NCBI RefSeq assembly: GCF_014898055.3
Contig: NW_023603184.1
Span: 110,598,615-110,662,614, forward strand
Source: Talpa occidentalis
Taxonomy: Eukaryota > Chordata > Mammalia > Eulipotyphla > Talpidae
Length of the DNA stretch: 64,000 bases
Reading direction: 5' to 3'
Shown here: in pieces, positions 1 through 10,360 of the stretch
Layout of the letters: each line of letters begins with the position of its first letter
Position numbering within the stretch: position 1 is the stretch's first letter
The notes under the pieces: model-generated
Told to the model about the DNA's origin: nothing
Seen by the model: the letters and a program-made list of their open reading frames with translations, nothing else
Database searches by the model: none
Translations under genes and position numbers: made by a program

Positions 1-1224
1 CGTTTTTTTTTCCCCTTTTTTAATTTGTGACTCCAACCCATTTGTGATCTCCATCCTGAGGACAAATAAAGAACCACTTGTGCAACATCACCCACACCAC
101 ACCCCTTATTGTCAGTTATTGGTGAACAATTCTTACTGTGTGATAGAAAAAAAGTTAAATAAATGATATAAGATCACCAACTTTCCTTGTTTAAAGAGAA
201 GAAAATACAAAATGAATGACCATGCATATTGTATGTTACCTTCTGTGAAAGTTGGAGATAAAATAGGAAATAAAAACTTGTAATAAATCATTGGAAATAT
301 ACATAAGAGATTTATGAGTTGAAGGATTCATGTAGATTGGGATAGGGTGGAGGTAAAGCTTTCAAGAGGTACCTTTTTAAATTATTTTGATTTTGAAATA
401 TTTGGATTTATTACCTATGAAAGAACACTGTATAATTGTCATCAACAGTGCAACGGAAGGAGTTTGAAGGAATTACGCAAAGAAGCCAGAATGACAAAGA
501 CAATTATGAGATATTTACATAGTGGGAAATTTGACAAAGTAAAACACTTAGAAAAACTATGGGTCATCAATAAATGAAGTGAGGTTTCTAAGGCCAAAGG
601 AGAAGGAGGAAAGAGTCGAGTGGATAAAAGGGAAGGTGGTGGGGGAAAAAAAGAGCTGCTGAGAGCAGGTAATAGAGGGCCAAATAGGGACTCCTCATAG
701 CACCCAGCTGATAGATTCATTCAAACAAGTACTTCGTTAAACCCTCAAGGTACTTAATCACTACGAGGTGCTGAATAGGATACAAAGTAAAGTAAGAGAA
801 TTTGTCCTCCAGCACTTTATAACCCAGCCAAGAAAAAAAAGGAGAAAAAGGAACAAAACTTTGTCTCATGCTATCATGTGACAGGCCCTGAAATGGGCAG
901 AGGGACATAAGTCACATCAGTTCATCCACATAACTAACTCAGGTATGGATGGGGGAAGTGAAGACGTCTCAGTAAAAGTTCAACACAGGTGTTCCGTGAA
1001 AGAAAAAGGGTCATGGCTTGTAAGGGAGAAAAAAAGGTGCTAAAAAAAATAACCATGTATGTGTGTGAGTGCGCGTGTGTGTGTTTGTTCCTGTGTGCCT
1101 GTGTAAATCCAGTACAGGAGGATATATGAAAATGTTAATTCCATATCTGGCTTAACATTTCTCACCTCCTGCCAACTCAGACCCGCTCATAGACGCCTGC
1201 AGAATGAAAGAGGCATGATGGATG
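1..1224. other. Intronic stretch with no recognised element
   Basis: AT-rich sequence without a repeat I can name. It contains a short GT-rich run around 1057-1086. The open frames on both strands lack homology I recognise and have no splice context. Confidence 0.5.
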
Positions 1225-1229
1225 TCCTC
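1225..1229. repeat. Target-site duplication of LTR A copy 1
   Basis: TCCTC immediately before the LTR is repeated exactly at 1688-1692 immediately after it. Confidence 0.8.
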
Positions 1230-1687
1230 TGTAGGGTAAATGGAAGTGATCAGGTTTCTCCCCCCTCCCGCAGTTAGCATCAATAATTGACACTTGTGGG
1301 CTTAACATGTGCCTGATAACGGCACCTAGAGTATAGTGTGGGCATCTGTAAGTGTGCACATCTGAGCCAAGACTGAGCATATAAGGGTGGCAGCAGAGAA
1401 CAGTGTGGCGGCAGAGGACCGTGCAGCAGAGAGCCGTGGAGACCAGCAGAGAGCCCAAGAGAGAAGGCCAGAGAGTCCAGAATGAGTGACGATTCGCCTG
1501 GGGCAAAGAGGCCTGCCAGCCTCCTGGCCCCTAGGCCCCCCTGCCTGCCCTCTACCTGGCTGCTGCACTACAAATGGTATAGAAAGATCATTAAAAGCTT
1601 GACAAAGACACTGAGGGCTCCAGGACTCCTCCTTTACTCATCTGCCTGGATCATAGAAAACCTGCTCTGTGCCTTCCTGGCACTACA
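1230..1687 (+). mobile_element. Solo LTR, family A copy 1
   Basis: The element starts TGTAGGGTAA and ends GGCACTACA, so it has retroviral TG...CA ends. A perfect 5-base target-site duplication, TCCTC, flanks it at 1225-1229 and 1688-1692. Inside are a TATA-like CATATAAGGG near 1378-1387 and an ATTAAA polyadenylation-type signal near 1590, in the order expected of a plus-strand LTR. It aligns along its length with the element at 4492-4946. No internal retroviral sequence follows, so it is a solo LTR. The 95-residue open frame across it is incidental. I cannot name the family. Confidence 0.85.
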
Positions 1688-1692
1688 TCCTC

Positions 1693-2384
1693 ACTCTCCC
1701 TGTTTCATCCCCTGTTCCATTCTGCTGTTTTCATTGTTCAGTAATGTTTCCATGGGAGGTGGAAGATAATAAAGGCCGAAAGGTCTTACTAGCCTGGTAT
1801 TTTTCGCTGTCATTTTCATGACAAATACGCAGATGCTAGGTTTTTTGTTGCTGTTGTTGTTCTCCTTGGGAGCTTTTATGCATCCTTCAGCAACAATTTA
1901 CTACACCCAGAGGGCACCTCAAGCATTAAACATTCTCTAATGATAGGGCTGAAATTTTATCATTCTTCTCTTGGCTCTGATATCAACAATTAGCTCCTGC
2001 AGCCTGTTTTTCACCTTCTGAAGCCAGAATTCTTTGGTTAATCCCATCAGGAGACCTCTACTTCACTTGCCTCATGACTTTGAAAAAACTCAGCACCTGT
2101 TCTATGCTACACTCTGGAAGTGCATGTTTCTCCCTCCAGAGGCCTTTGAATCTCTGCATTCACAGGCAATCTTAATCAGTCAGCCATCTTTATCTTTTTT
2201 GATAGGAGATTCAGGAACCAGTCTCAGTGCTCTTTAAATGCCAGGAGACACTGTTTACATCTTCCAAGGACTGTCAGATCAGACCCCACTGAGTCTTCTA
2301 TTAGCACCAGGTTTCTCAGGTGACCTGATATCAGGTCAGAGGTAAGCACCCCCTTAAAGAGGAAAGAGATGGTGCAGTTTTCCC
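1693..2384. other. Intronic stretch with no recognised element
   Basis: No repeat, exon or RNA gene recognised. It separates the solo LTR from the MER20-like element. Confidence 0.5.
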
Positions 2385-2600
2385 CTTAGAGCGGGTTTCT
2401 TAATCTCCACATTACTGATCTTTGAGGCAGGATCATTCTTTGTTGTGAAGATTTGCCTGTGCATTGCAGGACATTTAGCAGCATGACAACACTCCATCCA
2501 GCAGATAACAGCAGCACACACCCTTAACTGAAGCCCAGATAGCTCCAGTCACTGCTAAATGACCCCTAGAAGAAAAATCACCTGGATAAGAGTAACAGCT
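2385..2600 (+). mobile_element. MER20-like hAT DNA transposon remnant
   Basis: The sequence reads like a decayed MER20, a short non-autonomous hAT-Charlie element of placental mammals. Recognisable blocks are GGGTTTCTTAATCTCCACAT near the left end, ATCATTCTTTGTTGTG, TGCATTGCAGGACATTTAGC and GCTAAATGACCCCTAGA toward the right. Length (about 215 bases) fits MER20. Recognition is from memory of the consensus, without an alignment score. Confidence 0.75.
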
Positions 2601-3141
2601 CCAGGCAACATCCCTTGCTTCCTAATCTCCTTATGACTCCACTAATTAAGAGGTTAGATTTAGATGATCAAAAACACATCTGGAGCTGCCCCTTCACAAG
2701 TCCTGCACAAAGGGACTGATAGATACTTTTCATGAGAATGTGTGGTCATAAGACACCTATTTTCTCAGAAGGAACTCTGAAATCTGCGACAATCGGAACA
2801 TCATTCTATCTGTGAAAACCAGTATAAGCCTACATCTGTCTCTGACATTTAAAAATCTGGGTCTAAGGAAAGGGTAGGAAGAGACTTTCATTTTCCATTT
2901 TATGACTTTATTGCTTGACTATTTTTGATATCAAGGCATTTGAATTAAAATGTGTACTTTTAAAATAAACGATAGTCCAATTAAGTAGCTACATGAAAAA
3001 GCACCTTTTAAATTTTAACAAGATTTTTACTTTGGTTTCATAAGCAAGATATACTAAATACATGTATGAGATTATTTAAAAAAAAACAGTCAGGAAAGAG
3101 GAACAAAGGGACAAGAGGCAAAGACAAAAAAAAGAGGAGGT
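2601..3141. other. Intron flank left of the PDE1A exon
   Basis: No repeat recognised. It contains short A-runs at 3078-3087 and 3126-3132. On the minus strand this is the beginning of the downstream intron. Confidence 0.5.
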
Positions 3142-3150
3142 AAAACTTAC
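3142..3150 (-). other. PDE1A: 5' splice donor of the PDE1A exon
   Basis: On the minus strand the exon ends GACAAG and the intron begins GTAAGTTTT. This is close to the ideal AG|GTAAGT donor consensus. The split arginine codon (AG + next exon) gives the phase expected of the ...IDETRR... protein sequence. Confidence 0.9.
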
Positions 3151-3264
3151 CTTGTCTCATCGATATAAACGGCTTCCAACACAGATGCTGCATATTCAAT
3201 GTTCTTCTTTAAGTCCACGACATTTACATCACCTTTTTCCAGCTGCTTCACTAAGCATCTTAGT
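3151..3264 (-). CDS. PDE1A: PDE1A internal coding exon (N-terminal regulatory region)
   Basis: The minus strand of this 114-base segment reads without a stop as one leading base, 37 codons, and two bases of a split arginine codon. The peptide includes LRCLVKQLEKGD and VVDLKKNIEYAASVLEAVY and ends in YIDET(R). I recognise it as the N-terminal region of calmodulin-dependent 3',5'-cyclic nucleotide phosphodiesterase 1, a cytosolic enzyme that hydrolyses cAMP and cGMP in response to Ca2+/calmodulin. The Arg-Cys pair and the Asp-Val-Asn-Val stretch fit PDE1A better than PDE1B or PDE1C as I remember them. The segment lies in the calmodulin-binding/autoinhibitory part, overlapping the start of the PDEase_I_N domain and before the catalytic domain. 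It is flanked by AG at 3265-3266 and GTAAGT at 3145-3150. As I recall, alternative PDE1A first exons join just before LRCLVKQ, so this should be a shared exon. There is no frame damage, and the splice sites argue against a processed pseudogene. Confidence 0.95.
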
Positions 3265-3295
3265 CTATTCCAAATAGTAGCAAAAGAGAAATAGA
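3265..3295 (-). other. PDE1A: 3' splice acceptor of the PDE1A exon
   Basis: Read on the minus strand, the intron ends in a T-rich stretch (TCTATTTCTCTTTTGCTACT) followed by ATTTGGAATAG and then the exon. The polypyrimidine tract is interrupted by purines, so the acceptor looks moderate rather than strong. The AG position is set by reading-frame agreement: the exon starts with the last base of a split codon, then CTA AGA TGC. Confidence 0.85.
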
Positions 3296-4486
3296 GATTT
3301 ATTGTGACTATGTGTAAAAGTAATATTATATGAAGAAATCAAGGAAAAAAATTAACATATCTTTCTAGGTCATCAAATAGAAATATTTTTTAGACTTATT
3401 ATAATTAAGTCTTCATCACCTAAGCAACTATTTGAAATTATATTCACCTCTCAATAGTGATAGAATTATGGGTCGCCAGCTTGGGCACCATATTTCAAGA
3501 ATAGTCTTCCTGAAAATTCAAAACAATATAAACATATTTATAAAAGCATATTTTAACACTAGAATTTATTCAATGGTTGTTCTGCTTCAGAGTTGGCACT
3601 AAGAGAACATTTAAAGGGTGTTCTTTTGACTGCAACTACATCAACTATTCACTATATATATGTCAATAGAAATGAAAATGAAACACAGAATTTCCAAGGC
3701 ACTATATCAAGATTAAGAAAAAAATATTTGGGAAGATGGGAGCAAAAGAGGAAGAGGTTCAATGGACTATGGTGGGAGATTATTGGTGATTTTGAGTGGG
3801 CATAGACTAAGAACATATGTTTGAAGATACTGCCTATAGTAGGTGGAAAAGGAACGTGTGTCCCTCACTCTCTACATACCACAGATCAGTAAGATGCAGA
3901 AAATTTGTCTATTTTTCTACCTTAGCAGCAGAATTTCTTTTCACTCCCGAACAAAGGCTATTTCAGAAGGAATGAAGTAATTCTACCTTACTCACTATTT
4001 TATAGATGATGTAGCAGATTCCTTGAAAATTTATTTTGGATAATTTTTAATATCAAGGATTAGGGTAAAAGACATGTTAAAAATTTTGGCAAGGGTATTT
4101 GACATTCCTTCATCCATAGAAACACTATTTCTCCAAGGAAAAAAAAACAAACCCAGATTAAAACTTCTGTTCACGAAGCTACAAATGCTGTTTTGTACAT
4201 ATACTTTTGATTGATAAAAGCATTAGCAGACAACAATATCGCAAAATATAATTTATCTACTAGTAAATATGCTGTTAATATATAAACAGGTAAGTAAAAC
4301 AAAAACAACAACAAAGTCAGTTTACTTAAAAAGAAAAAAATTAAGCCTGGCTTTGAGGTTTGCCTAAAATCAGAATGTGATGAAAATGGAGCAACCTATA
4401 GAATGTTTTCAGATTATTTAAAAGCTTATTATCAAACACATTATACTTACTAAAACGTCTTCCTGTGTGACAATAAAAGAGTTTCA
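3296..4486. other. Intron flank right of the PDE1A exon
   Basis: AT-rich sequence between the exon and LTR A copy 2. I see no repeat family or second exon. A 70-residue frame at 3593-3805 has no recognisable homology. Confidence 0.5.
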
Positions 4487-4491
4487 CAGCT

Positions 4492-4946
4492 TGTAGGGTA
4501 AGGTAAAAAAGCATCAGGCTTTTCTGCCCTCCTGCCATTAGGATTGATGATGGAACCCTGTGGTCCTGAATGCATGCCTGATGGCGGGCACCTGGAATAG
4601 GGTCTGGGCATATGTAGATGGGATTCACCTGGGCTCATACTGGGCTTATAAGGGTGGCATCACGGGATGCCAGCAGAAGCAGAGAAGCAGAGAGAATAAG
4701 AGTGACAGAGAGAGCAAAAGAGAAGCAGAGATCACCAGAGAATGCCAGAGGGCCCAGAAAGAGTGAAGACTTGCTGGGAGCTGGGAGGTCTGCCAGCCTC
4801 CCATCCCCCCAGCACCTCTGCCTGCTGCTTACCCTGTAAAAACCCATTAAAAGCCTGAAAATCCCTGAGTGCTCCAGGACTCTCTCCTCCTTCACCCCAG
4901 CTGTTCGGATCATAGAAAATCTACCCTGTGTCATCCTGCCCCTACA
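4492..4946 (+). mobile_element. Solo LTR, family A copy 2
   Basis: Starts TGTAGGGTAA and ends GCCCCTACA, giving a 7-base inverted terminal match (TGTAGGG/CCCTACA). The flanks CAGCT (4487-4491) and CAGTT (4947-4951) look like a 5-base target duplication with one change. It carries a TTATAAGGGTGGC TATA region and CCCATTAAAAGCC polyadenylation region, both shared with copy 1. The purine-rich block between about 4675 and 4770 also matches copy 1. No gag, pol or primer-binding site adjoins it. The different target duplications show that the two copies inserted independently. Confidence 0.83.
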
Positions 4947-5099
4947 CAGTTCTGCACAGACTTAAAAATACACCATTCAAGTATACTACTTGTGAAAATT
5001 ACTTGAGTTGCATGATATGGTTTTAAAAACAATAAGCACATCAAGATGGTTGCTTCCCCTACTTTAGAAATAACTGAAACTTATTTTATTTGTTACCAA

Positions 5100-5490
5100 T
5101 TTTTCCCACTAAAAAAACCCTACATTTTCCAGGCTCACTTAAAAAATTAGCTATAGTCTTCTGACTAAATTCTGGCCAATAAAAATAAGTTGAAGTTGTT
5201 GAGTAAGATTTTTCTAAACAATTATTTTGAAGAGGGCTAACTCAGTTGGAAATTCTCTTTTATCTCTTGCCATTCCTACTGCCTGGAATGCAGTGGAGCT
5301 GTCTGAAGGCGCAGCTGTCATCCTGGAACTTAAAGTGATGTGGCACTAGAATGCCACCCATGAAGAGTGACATAGAAGGAAGATGAAGTAGCCTGGATCC
5401 TAGACAGTGACTCCACCTGTCTGAAATCACCCGCTTCTGGATTTACTGCATATGCAAATGCAAAAATTTTGTGTTTAAGCAACTATTATT
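5100..5490 (+). mobile_element. Probable MLT-like (MaLR-type) ancient LTR
   Basis: Diverged sequence with the order of words typical of mammalian MLT-type LTRs: a TTTCCAGGCTC-like start, TTCTGGCCAATAAAA, TGCCTGGAATGCAGTGG, GTAGCCTGGATCC, and a terminal TGTTTAAGCAACTATTATTTTGAGAT matching the usual 'TTTAAGCCACTGTTATTT' ending in spread form. Boundaries are approximate and the exact family is not assigned. Confidence 0.5.
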
Positions 5491-5739
5491 TTGAGATTTT
5501 TTTTTAATCCGCGGCTGACCCCAGTCCTAACTGATAAGTCAAATGAATGAGAAATAACTCAATGTAAATAACTCCAGAATGGAGACATCCCCAAAATGAG
5601 AGAGGACTCCCTGAGGAGTCTACAGGTACACTTTCTAATTCATGGCAGCCTACAGGTGTTACCAGGGAAGTTATTCCTTCATAGATCACACCTGAAGAAA
5701 CTTGGATCTCAAGAGGCTCTAATATTTTACAACAAATAT

Positions 5740-7990
5740 TATTATATAAGTTGAAAATCTGATGAAATTTACCAAGTTATTAAAAATGATAAATGATTTT
5801 AACAAGTTTGCAATATAGAAAACCAGATATACAATCAATATCATTTCTATGTAATAGTAATGACAATCTGATATTGAGATAAAAGTAATATCTTTTACAA
5901 TAGCTGTATCCTTTACTATAAAATTTTCATCAAAAGTATGAAAATTTTAGATATAAATCTGACAAAATATGGACAAGCTCGATACTTTGAAAACTGTAAA
6001 GTATTGCTGACAGATCAACAGCATATCTAAATAAATGGAGAGAAATATCTTGTTGATGGATTGAAAGACAATATTGTTAATGCATCAGTTCTCCCCAAAT
6101 TCATCTACAAAATTCAATCAATTCCAGTGAATATCTCAGTAGGTTTATTTTTTGTTGTATTTATTGACATGTTAAATCTAAAGTTCATGCAGAAATGCAA
6201 AGGACCTAGAATGGTCAAAACAAATTTAACAAAAGAATACAGCTGGAGGATTTATACTACCAGATTTCAAGACTTATTTTAAAGATACCATAATTGGTAC
6301 AGTATAAATAACTTAATATACTACAGTGCATTATTAGCATGAAGATAGGTCATTGATAGATCAATAACAGAGAATATGACATCTAGAAAGAGGTGTGCAA
6401 ATATATAGTTAATTTATATTTTTGAAAAAGGTGTCAAGATAATTTAGTTGAAAAAAAACAGCCTTACAACAAATATTTCTGGATCAGTGAAAACATCGAT
6501 ATGTAAAAGGAACTTGGATACCTACATGGATCACAGATAAATATATATCCTAAAATTGTAAACATAGAAGAAAGGATAGAACATATTTGTCATCTTTAGT
6601 CAACCAAAAATGCTATAAAAATAATAAGTTGAACTTGATCAATATTAACTTCCATTCTTTAAAGAATTCAAATGCTGGTAGGAAATATTTGCCAATATAA
6701 ATCTGATAAAGGATTTGTATCCCAAAACACATACAGAATTTGCAAAACTCCATAATACCAGGACAAATAATGCAGCACAAAATCTACAAAAGATTCATGA
6801 CAAACATGAAAAATGCTCAGTCATTAGTCATTAGAAAAATTCAAATTATATAATTGAACATCAGTAGATTGGCTAAAATTAAAACAGTTGATCACACCAA
6901 ATATTGGCAAAGATATGAAGCAACTGAAACTATAGTACACTGTTGTTAGGAATGTAAACAGGTACAATCACTTTGGAAAATAGTTTCTTAAAAAATTAAC
7001 CATGTATCTACCATATGATTCAACCATTCTATTTTTGGTGGAGAGAAGGGAAATAGATTTCCATATTAAGATTGTATGTGAATGGGCTTTTTTTTTTTGC
7101 AATAGCCTAAAACTAATAACAACCCAAATAGTCATAAAAAGGTAAGTGTGAAAACCAACTGAGTATAACTTCCAAAGACCTTATACTCAGCAATAAAATG
7201 AATAAACTATTGATACACAAAATGACATGACTAAATCTCAAATAGTGATGCTGATTGTGGGAAAACTGAAGTGACTCCATCTTGTCTTGATACTGTCTTA
7301 ATCCTGTGACCAGTAATTGCCCTCCCCTGGGAAGACAATTTCCCTGCTGTTTCTTTCATGTGCATTAAATTGTACTCATGATCTGCACACAACTCTATTA
7401 ATCTTAGTAGAACAAAAATGCCTGTGACATTTCCCCCTTGACACTTGGCATCACTGGTCTTACACAAGAAAGCTCCCATGTAATAAGTAGGATATAAAAA
7501 GACATCGGTGAGAAGAGAGCTGTGGCTCACACATGGAACCAATGTTGTGTCTACAAGTTCCGGTTCAAGGACATCTGTGTGAAAGTTGCCCTGAATAAAC
7601 TTTAAGTGTGATTAATGGATGGGCCTGCTTGGTTCTTTGATTTAAATTACCTTCTCTGTTGGGGGGATATCTAGTCATTCCTTTAGCCATACTGTTACAG
7701 GGCAGGGAGTTTGGGTACCACATTGCTACTATATAATGAATGAACTTAGAGCACATTCTGTATAATTCCATTTATATGAAATTCAAGAAAATGCAAAGTA
7801 TGCTTATAGTGTCAGGAAACAGACCAGTGGTTGCCCTGGGAATGGAGGAGTTAAGGATCATGGAGGAGAAGGAGTGATGACAAGTGACTCCAGGAAGCTT
7901 TTGAGGAAATATTGATTTTCTTAATTGTGGTGATATTCTTATTGATGTATACAAATGCCCTCATTTATCAAATTATAAATTACAAGGTAA
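5740..7990 (+). mobile_element. Old L1 LINE fragment (ORF2 3' part and 3' UTR)
   Basis: The sequence follows the end of L1 ORF2: a block near 6060-6150 matching the '...ATCTACAAAATTCAATC' segment, AGCTGGAGGATTTATACTACC near 6240, TCAACCATTCTATTTTTGG near 7020, and the L1 3' UTR from about 7160. It is full of stops and small gaps, so it is a dead copy of an L1M-type element. The 3' UTR is split by an LTR (7252-7722) and resumes with ATAATTCCATTTATATGAAA at about 7762 to end near 7990. No functional reading frame remains. Confidence 0.8.
7252..7722 (+). mobile_element. Solo LTR nested in the L1 3' UTR
   Basis: About 470 bases interrupt otherwise continuous L1 3' UTR sequence. It contains GGATATAAAAAGA (TATA type, near 7490) and CTGAATAAACTTTAAG (polyadenylation signal, near 7592), in plus-strand LTR order. 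Candidate ends are TGATTGTGGG and GGTACCACA, with ATGC before and TTGC after as an imperfect 4-base duplication. The family looks ERV1-like but I cannot name it. Boundaries are good to a few bases. Confidence 0.68.
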
Positions 7991-8531
7991 AATATAATCA
8001 GAAATTTGAGATGGAAAATTGATACATGCCAAAATAGATGCTTCTGTTACATATTTTTTATTTTTTAAGAGTTTTATTAAAATACTTGAAATTCTAATAT
8101 ATGCTATCAAAGCTAGGGGAAAAAAAGTCTAAAGCAACATTAACTCTTAATGTCATTTTCTCAGAGAATGAGAGTAAGCTTTGAAAATTAAAAAGATTAA
8201 TAGAAAAAAAGACAGTAATCTTTGATAACTCACAACTTTTAAAATAAGACTAAATATTACATACTGAATACACTTTGATACGTTTAGCATTTTGGGTGGA
8301 CTTCTTTTCTTATCTTTTGATGATCAGAACACTTAAAGAAGACAAAAATGAAAATAGAAACATCATCTTTGAAAATAATTGATTGTGTCTGATTCAATCA
8401 AGCAGTGACAAAGGAGAAACAATTTCTACCTTTGAACAAAGAGTACTGAACTATGTAGAGAATGATTGAATATTTTTTATTCAAATATAGAACTGCCAGT
8501 TTTGAAATGAAAAAAAAAGCACAATATAAAA

Positions 8532-8596
8532 TGAAGTACTTTTCATAATCAAGTATACTTCAAGTATTCTTAAGCTCAAATACTCTAAAATTCTAT
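8532..8596 (+). repeat. Local duplication pair I, copy 1
   Basis: A 65-base segment starting TGAAGTACTTTTCATAATCA matches 9924-9988 with three substitutions and no gap. Same orientation, 1.39 kb apart. Confidence 0.85.
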
Positions 8597-9344
8597 GATA
8601 CTGCTACATGACCCATATTGCAAGAAAACTAGCTATACAACTAAATATATTCTCAGAATCTCTAATGCTATAGAGCATGAATAATAAATAAATTAATATG
8701 TGAAATTCTAAAAAATCATTTGATAATCATTATATTCCTAATAATGCCCTCATAAAATGTGGCCATGCACAGGAGTGTACAAAAACACACAAATATGGAC
8801 TGTCAGAACAAAGTAACTGTCTCATTTTCTGTAAACTGCTTCACTCTGAAGCAGGCCATTATATAATGCAATTGTCATACTTACTTTGCAGTTCAATGCT
8901 TAGGCAACTAAATCCTTACCTTAGTCTATGAAGCAAGGTTTATAAATTTAAAGTCTTTTAGAAACATTTTTGTTTCACATAAGCAAATGTTACCTTTATA
9001 AGATAGATAATTTCCAGAACAATTGGTATTTAAAAAAATGGCATCAATAGTATGGCAAGTAATATTATCCTTTAAAATTTGTTTAGATTTTATATTTAAA
9101 GAGCAAAATAATCCTGCTGAGGTGGAGAATATGTGATGGAAAACTATTTTTTAGGTACAACAACGTATACAATTATGTCCTTCTCCCAAAATCACAATTT
9201 AGGTAAACTATCTATCAACTTACTTCAAGAAATATTAACTTTTTATCATAAAAATAGTCATTACATAATTCTCTACATGTTGAAGAATTCCTCTGAAGTA
9301 CAAAGATATAAACACTCATATAGTTAGAAATTCTTTCAAGATCA

Positions 9345-9376
9345 TTTTTTTTTGTCTCCATGGAGACAAAAAAAAA
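9345..9376. repeat. Perfect 32-base palindrome (T9-GTCTCCA/TGGAGAC-A9)
   Basis: Nine T residues and GTCTCCA are followed directly by TGGAGAC and a run of 17 A residues. The centre is at 9360/9361. All 16 base pairs of the arm match. The A-run continues to 9384 without partner. Confidence 0.95.
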
Positions 9377-9923
9377 AAAAAAAACAACCCAGTAAGACCA
9401 TATTCAACATAAAGAGGGAGCAACTCATTTGTACCTGTTTACTGTTACTCCTCTGAAACACTTTAGGCTATTCAGGTTCAAGGATTTTCATTCAAGTGTT
9501 ATATATTTAAGGAAATATGTATACTTAAATACATGTATATTTCATCTACATGATAGATTTGAATATACTTATAATTATAAAACACAAAATTTATTTGTAA
9601 ATATTATTTTGTATATAAAATATGTATTTAAAGAGTTGAATATATTAAACATATAAAGATACTTGCATTTACATATATTTCATAAATATTTTTCATATAT
9701 ATAAATGAAGAAATATTAGTGACCTTCACCTGGTGTACAGCATTTATTTAAACCAGGAAAGACAGGTTAGGAATTGGATATACATACAGATGACAGAAGA
9801 CACTGAAGAACAATTTAACATCTTATGTCAATCTCTTGGACCTTGAAAAATTCATTTAGCACTGAGCTCAGGTAGTCATTCTCTGTTAAATGCCTTTCAC
9901 TAGTCCCTCCAGATTCACTCTAC

Positions 9924-9988
9924 TGAAGTACTTTTCATAATCAAGTGTACTTCAAGTATTCTGAAGCTCAAATACTCTAAAGTTCTAT
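9924..9988 (+). repeat. Local duplication pair I, copy 2
   Basis: Matches 8532-8596 at 62 of 65 positions. Sequence outside the 65 bases is unrelated. Confidence 0.85.
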
Positions 9989-10270
9989 TCCTTGCCCTAT
10001 GATGGGAACTTTAGAAATTACATTAGGTGCCTAGTTGGTTTTACAAAAGAGAAACCAGTGTATTATTATTCTCTTCTCCCTCAAGGATCACCACCGGTCA
10101 GGTACCCTGATACTCTCAATCTCTCCCTCTTCCTCTCTCTCCAACCCAATTTTGTCTTTCTCATCAGGGATAACTCATCCCTGGACTCCTATTTATATAT
10201 CATGGTTTCCAACATTTACCCCATAGTTATAAATAATACTATCTATTAATTATTCATCAATTACCAATTT

Positions 10271-10360
10271 TGACTCTGCCATCTACTGAAACTCCTACAA
10301 TGTTATTCCCTCTATTGACTCTACCTTCTACTGAAACTCCTACAATGCTATTCCCTCATA
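10271..10360 (+). repeat. Two-copy 45-base tandem duplication
   Basis: Units 10271-10315 and 10316-10360 share TCTACTGAAACTCCTACAAT and flanking bases, with a few substitutions. A simple local tandem duplication. Confidence 0.85.

Larger units (their letters stand above)
1..3150 (-). other. PDE1A: Downstream intron of PDE1A (left end of window)
   Basis: By gene direction this is the intron following the exon. The next PDE1A coding segment (continuing RRLLDTEDEL...) is not visible on the minus strand here, so it should lie beyond the left edge. The interval holds a solo LTR and a MER20-like element. Confidence 0.75.

Noticed and set aside
1482..1769. 95-residue open frame
   Set aside because: Starts within solo LTR A copy 1 and runs past its end; LTRs of this type do not encode proteins.
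1692..4486. A provirus bounded by the two family A LTRs
   Set aside because: The LTRs have different target duplications and the interval holds a PDE1A exon and a MER20-like element, with no retroviral genes or primer-binding site.
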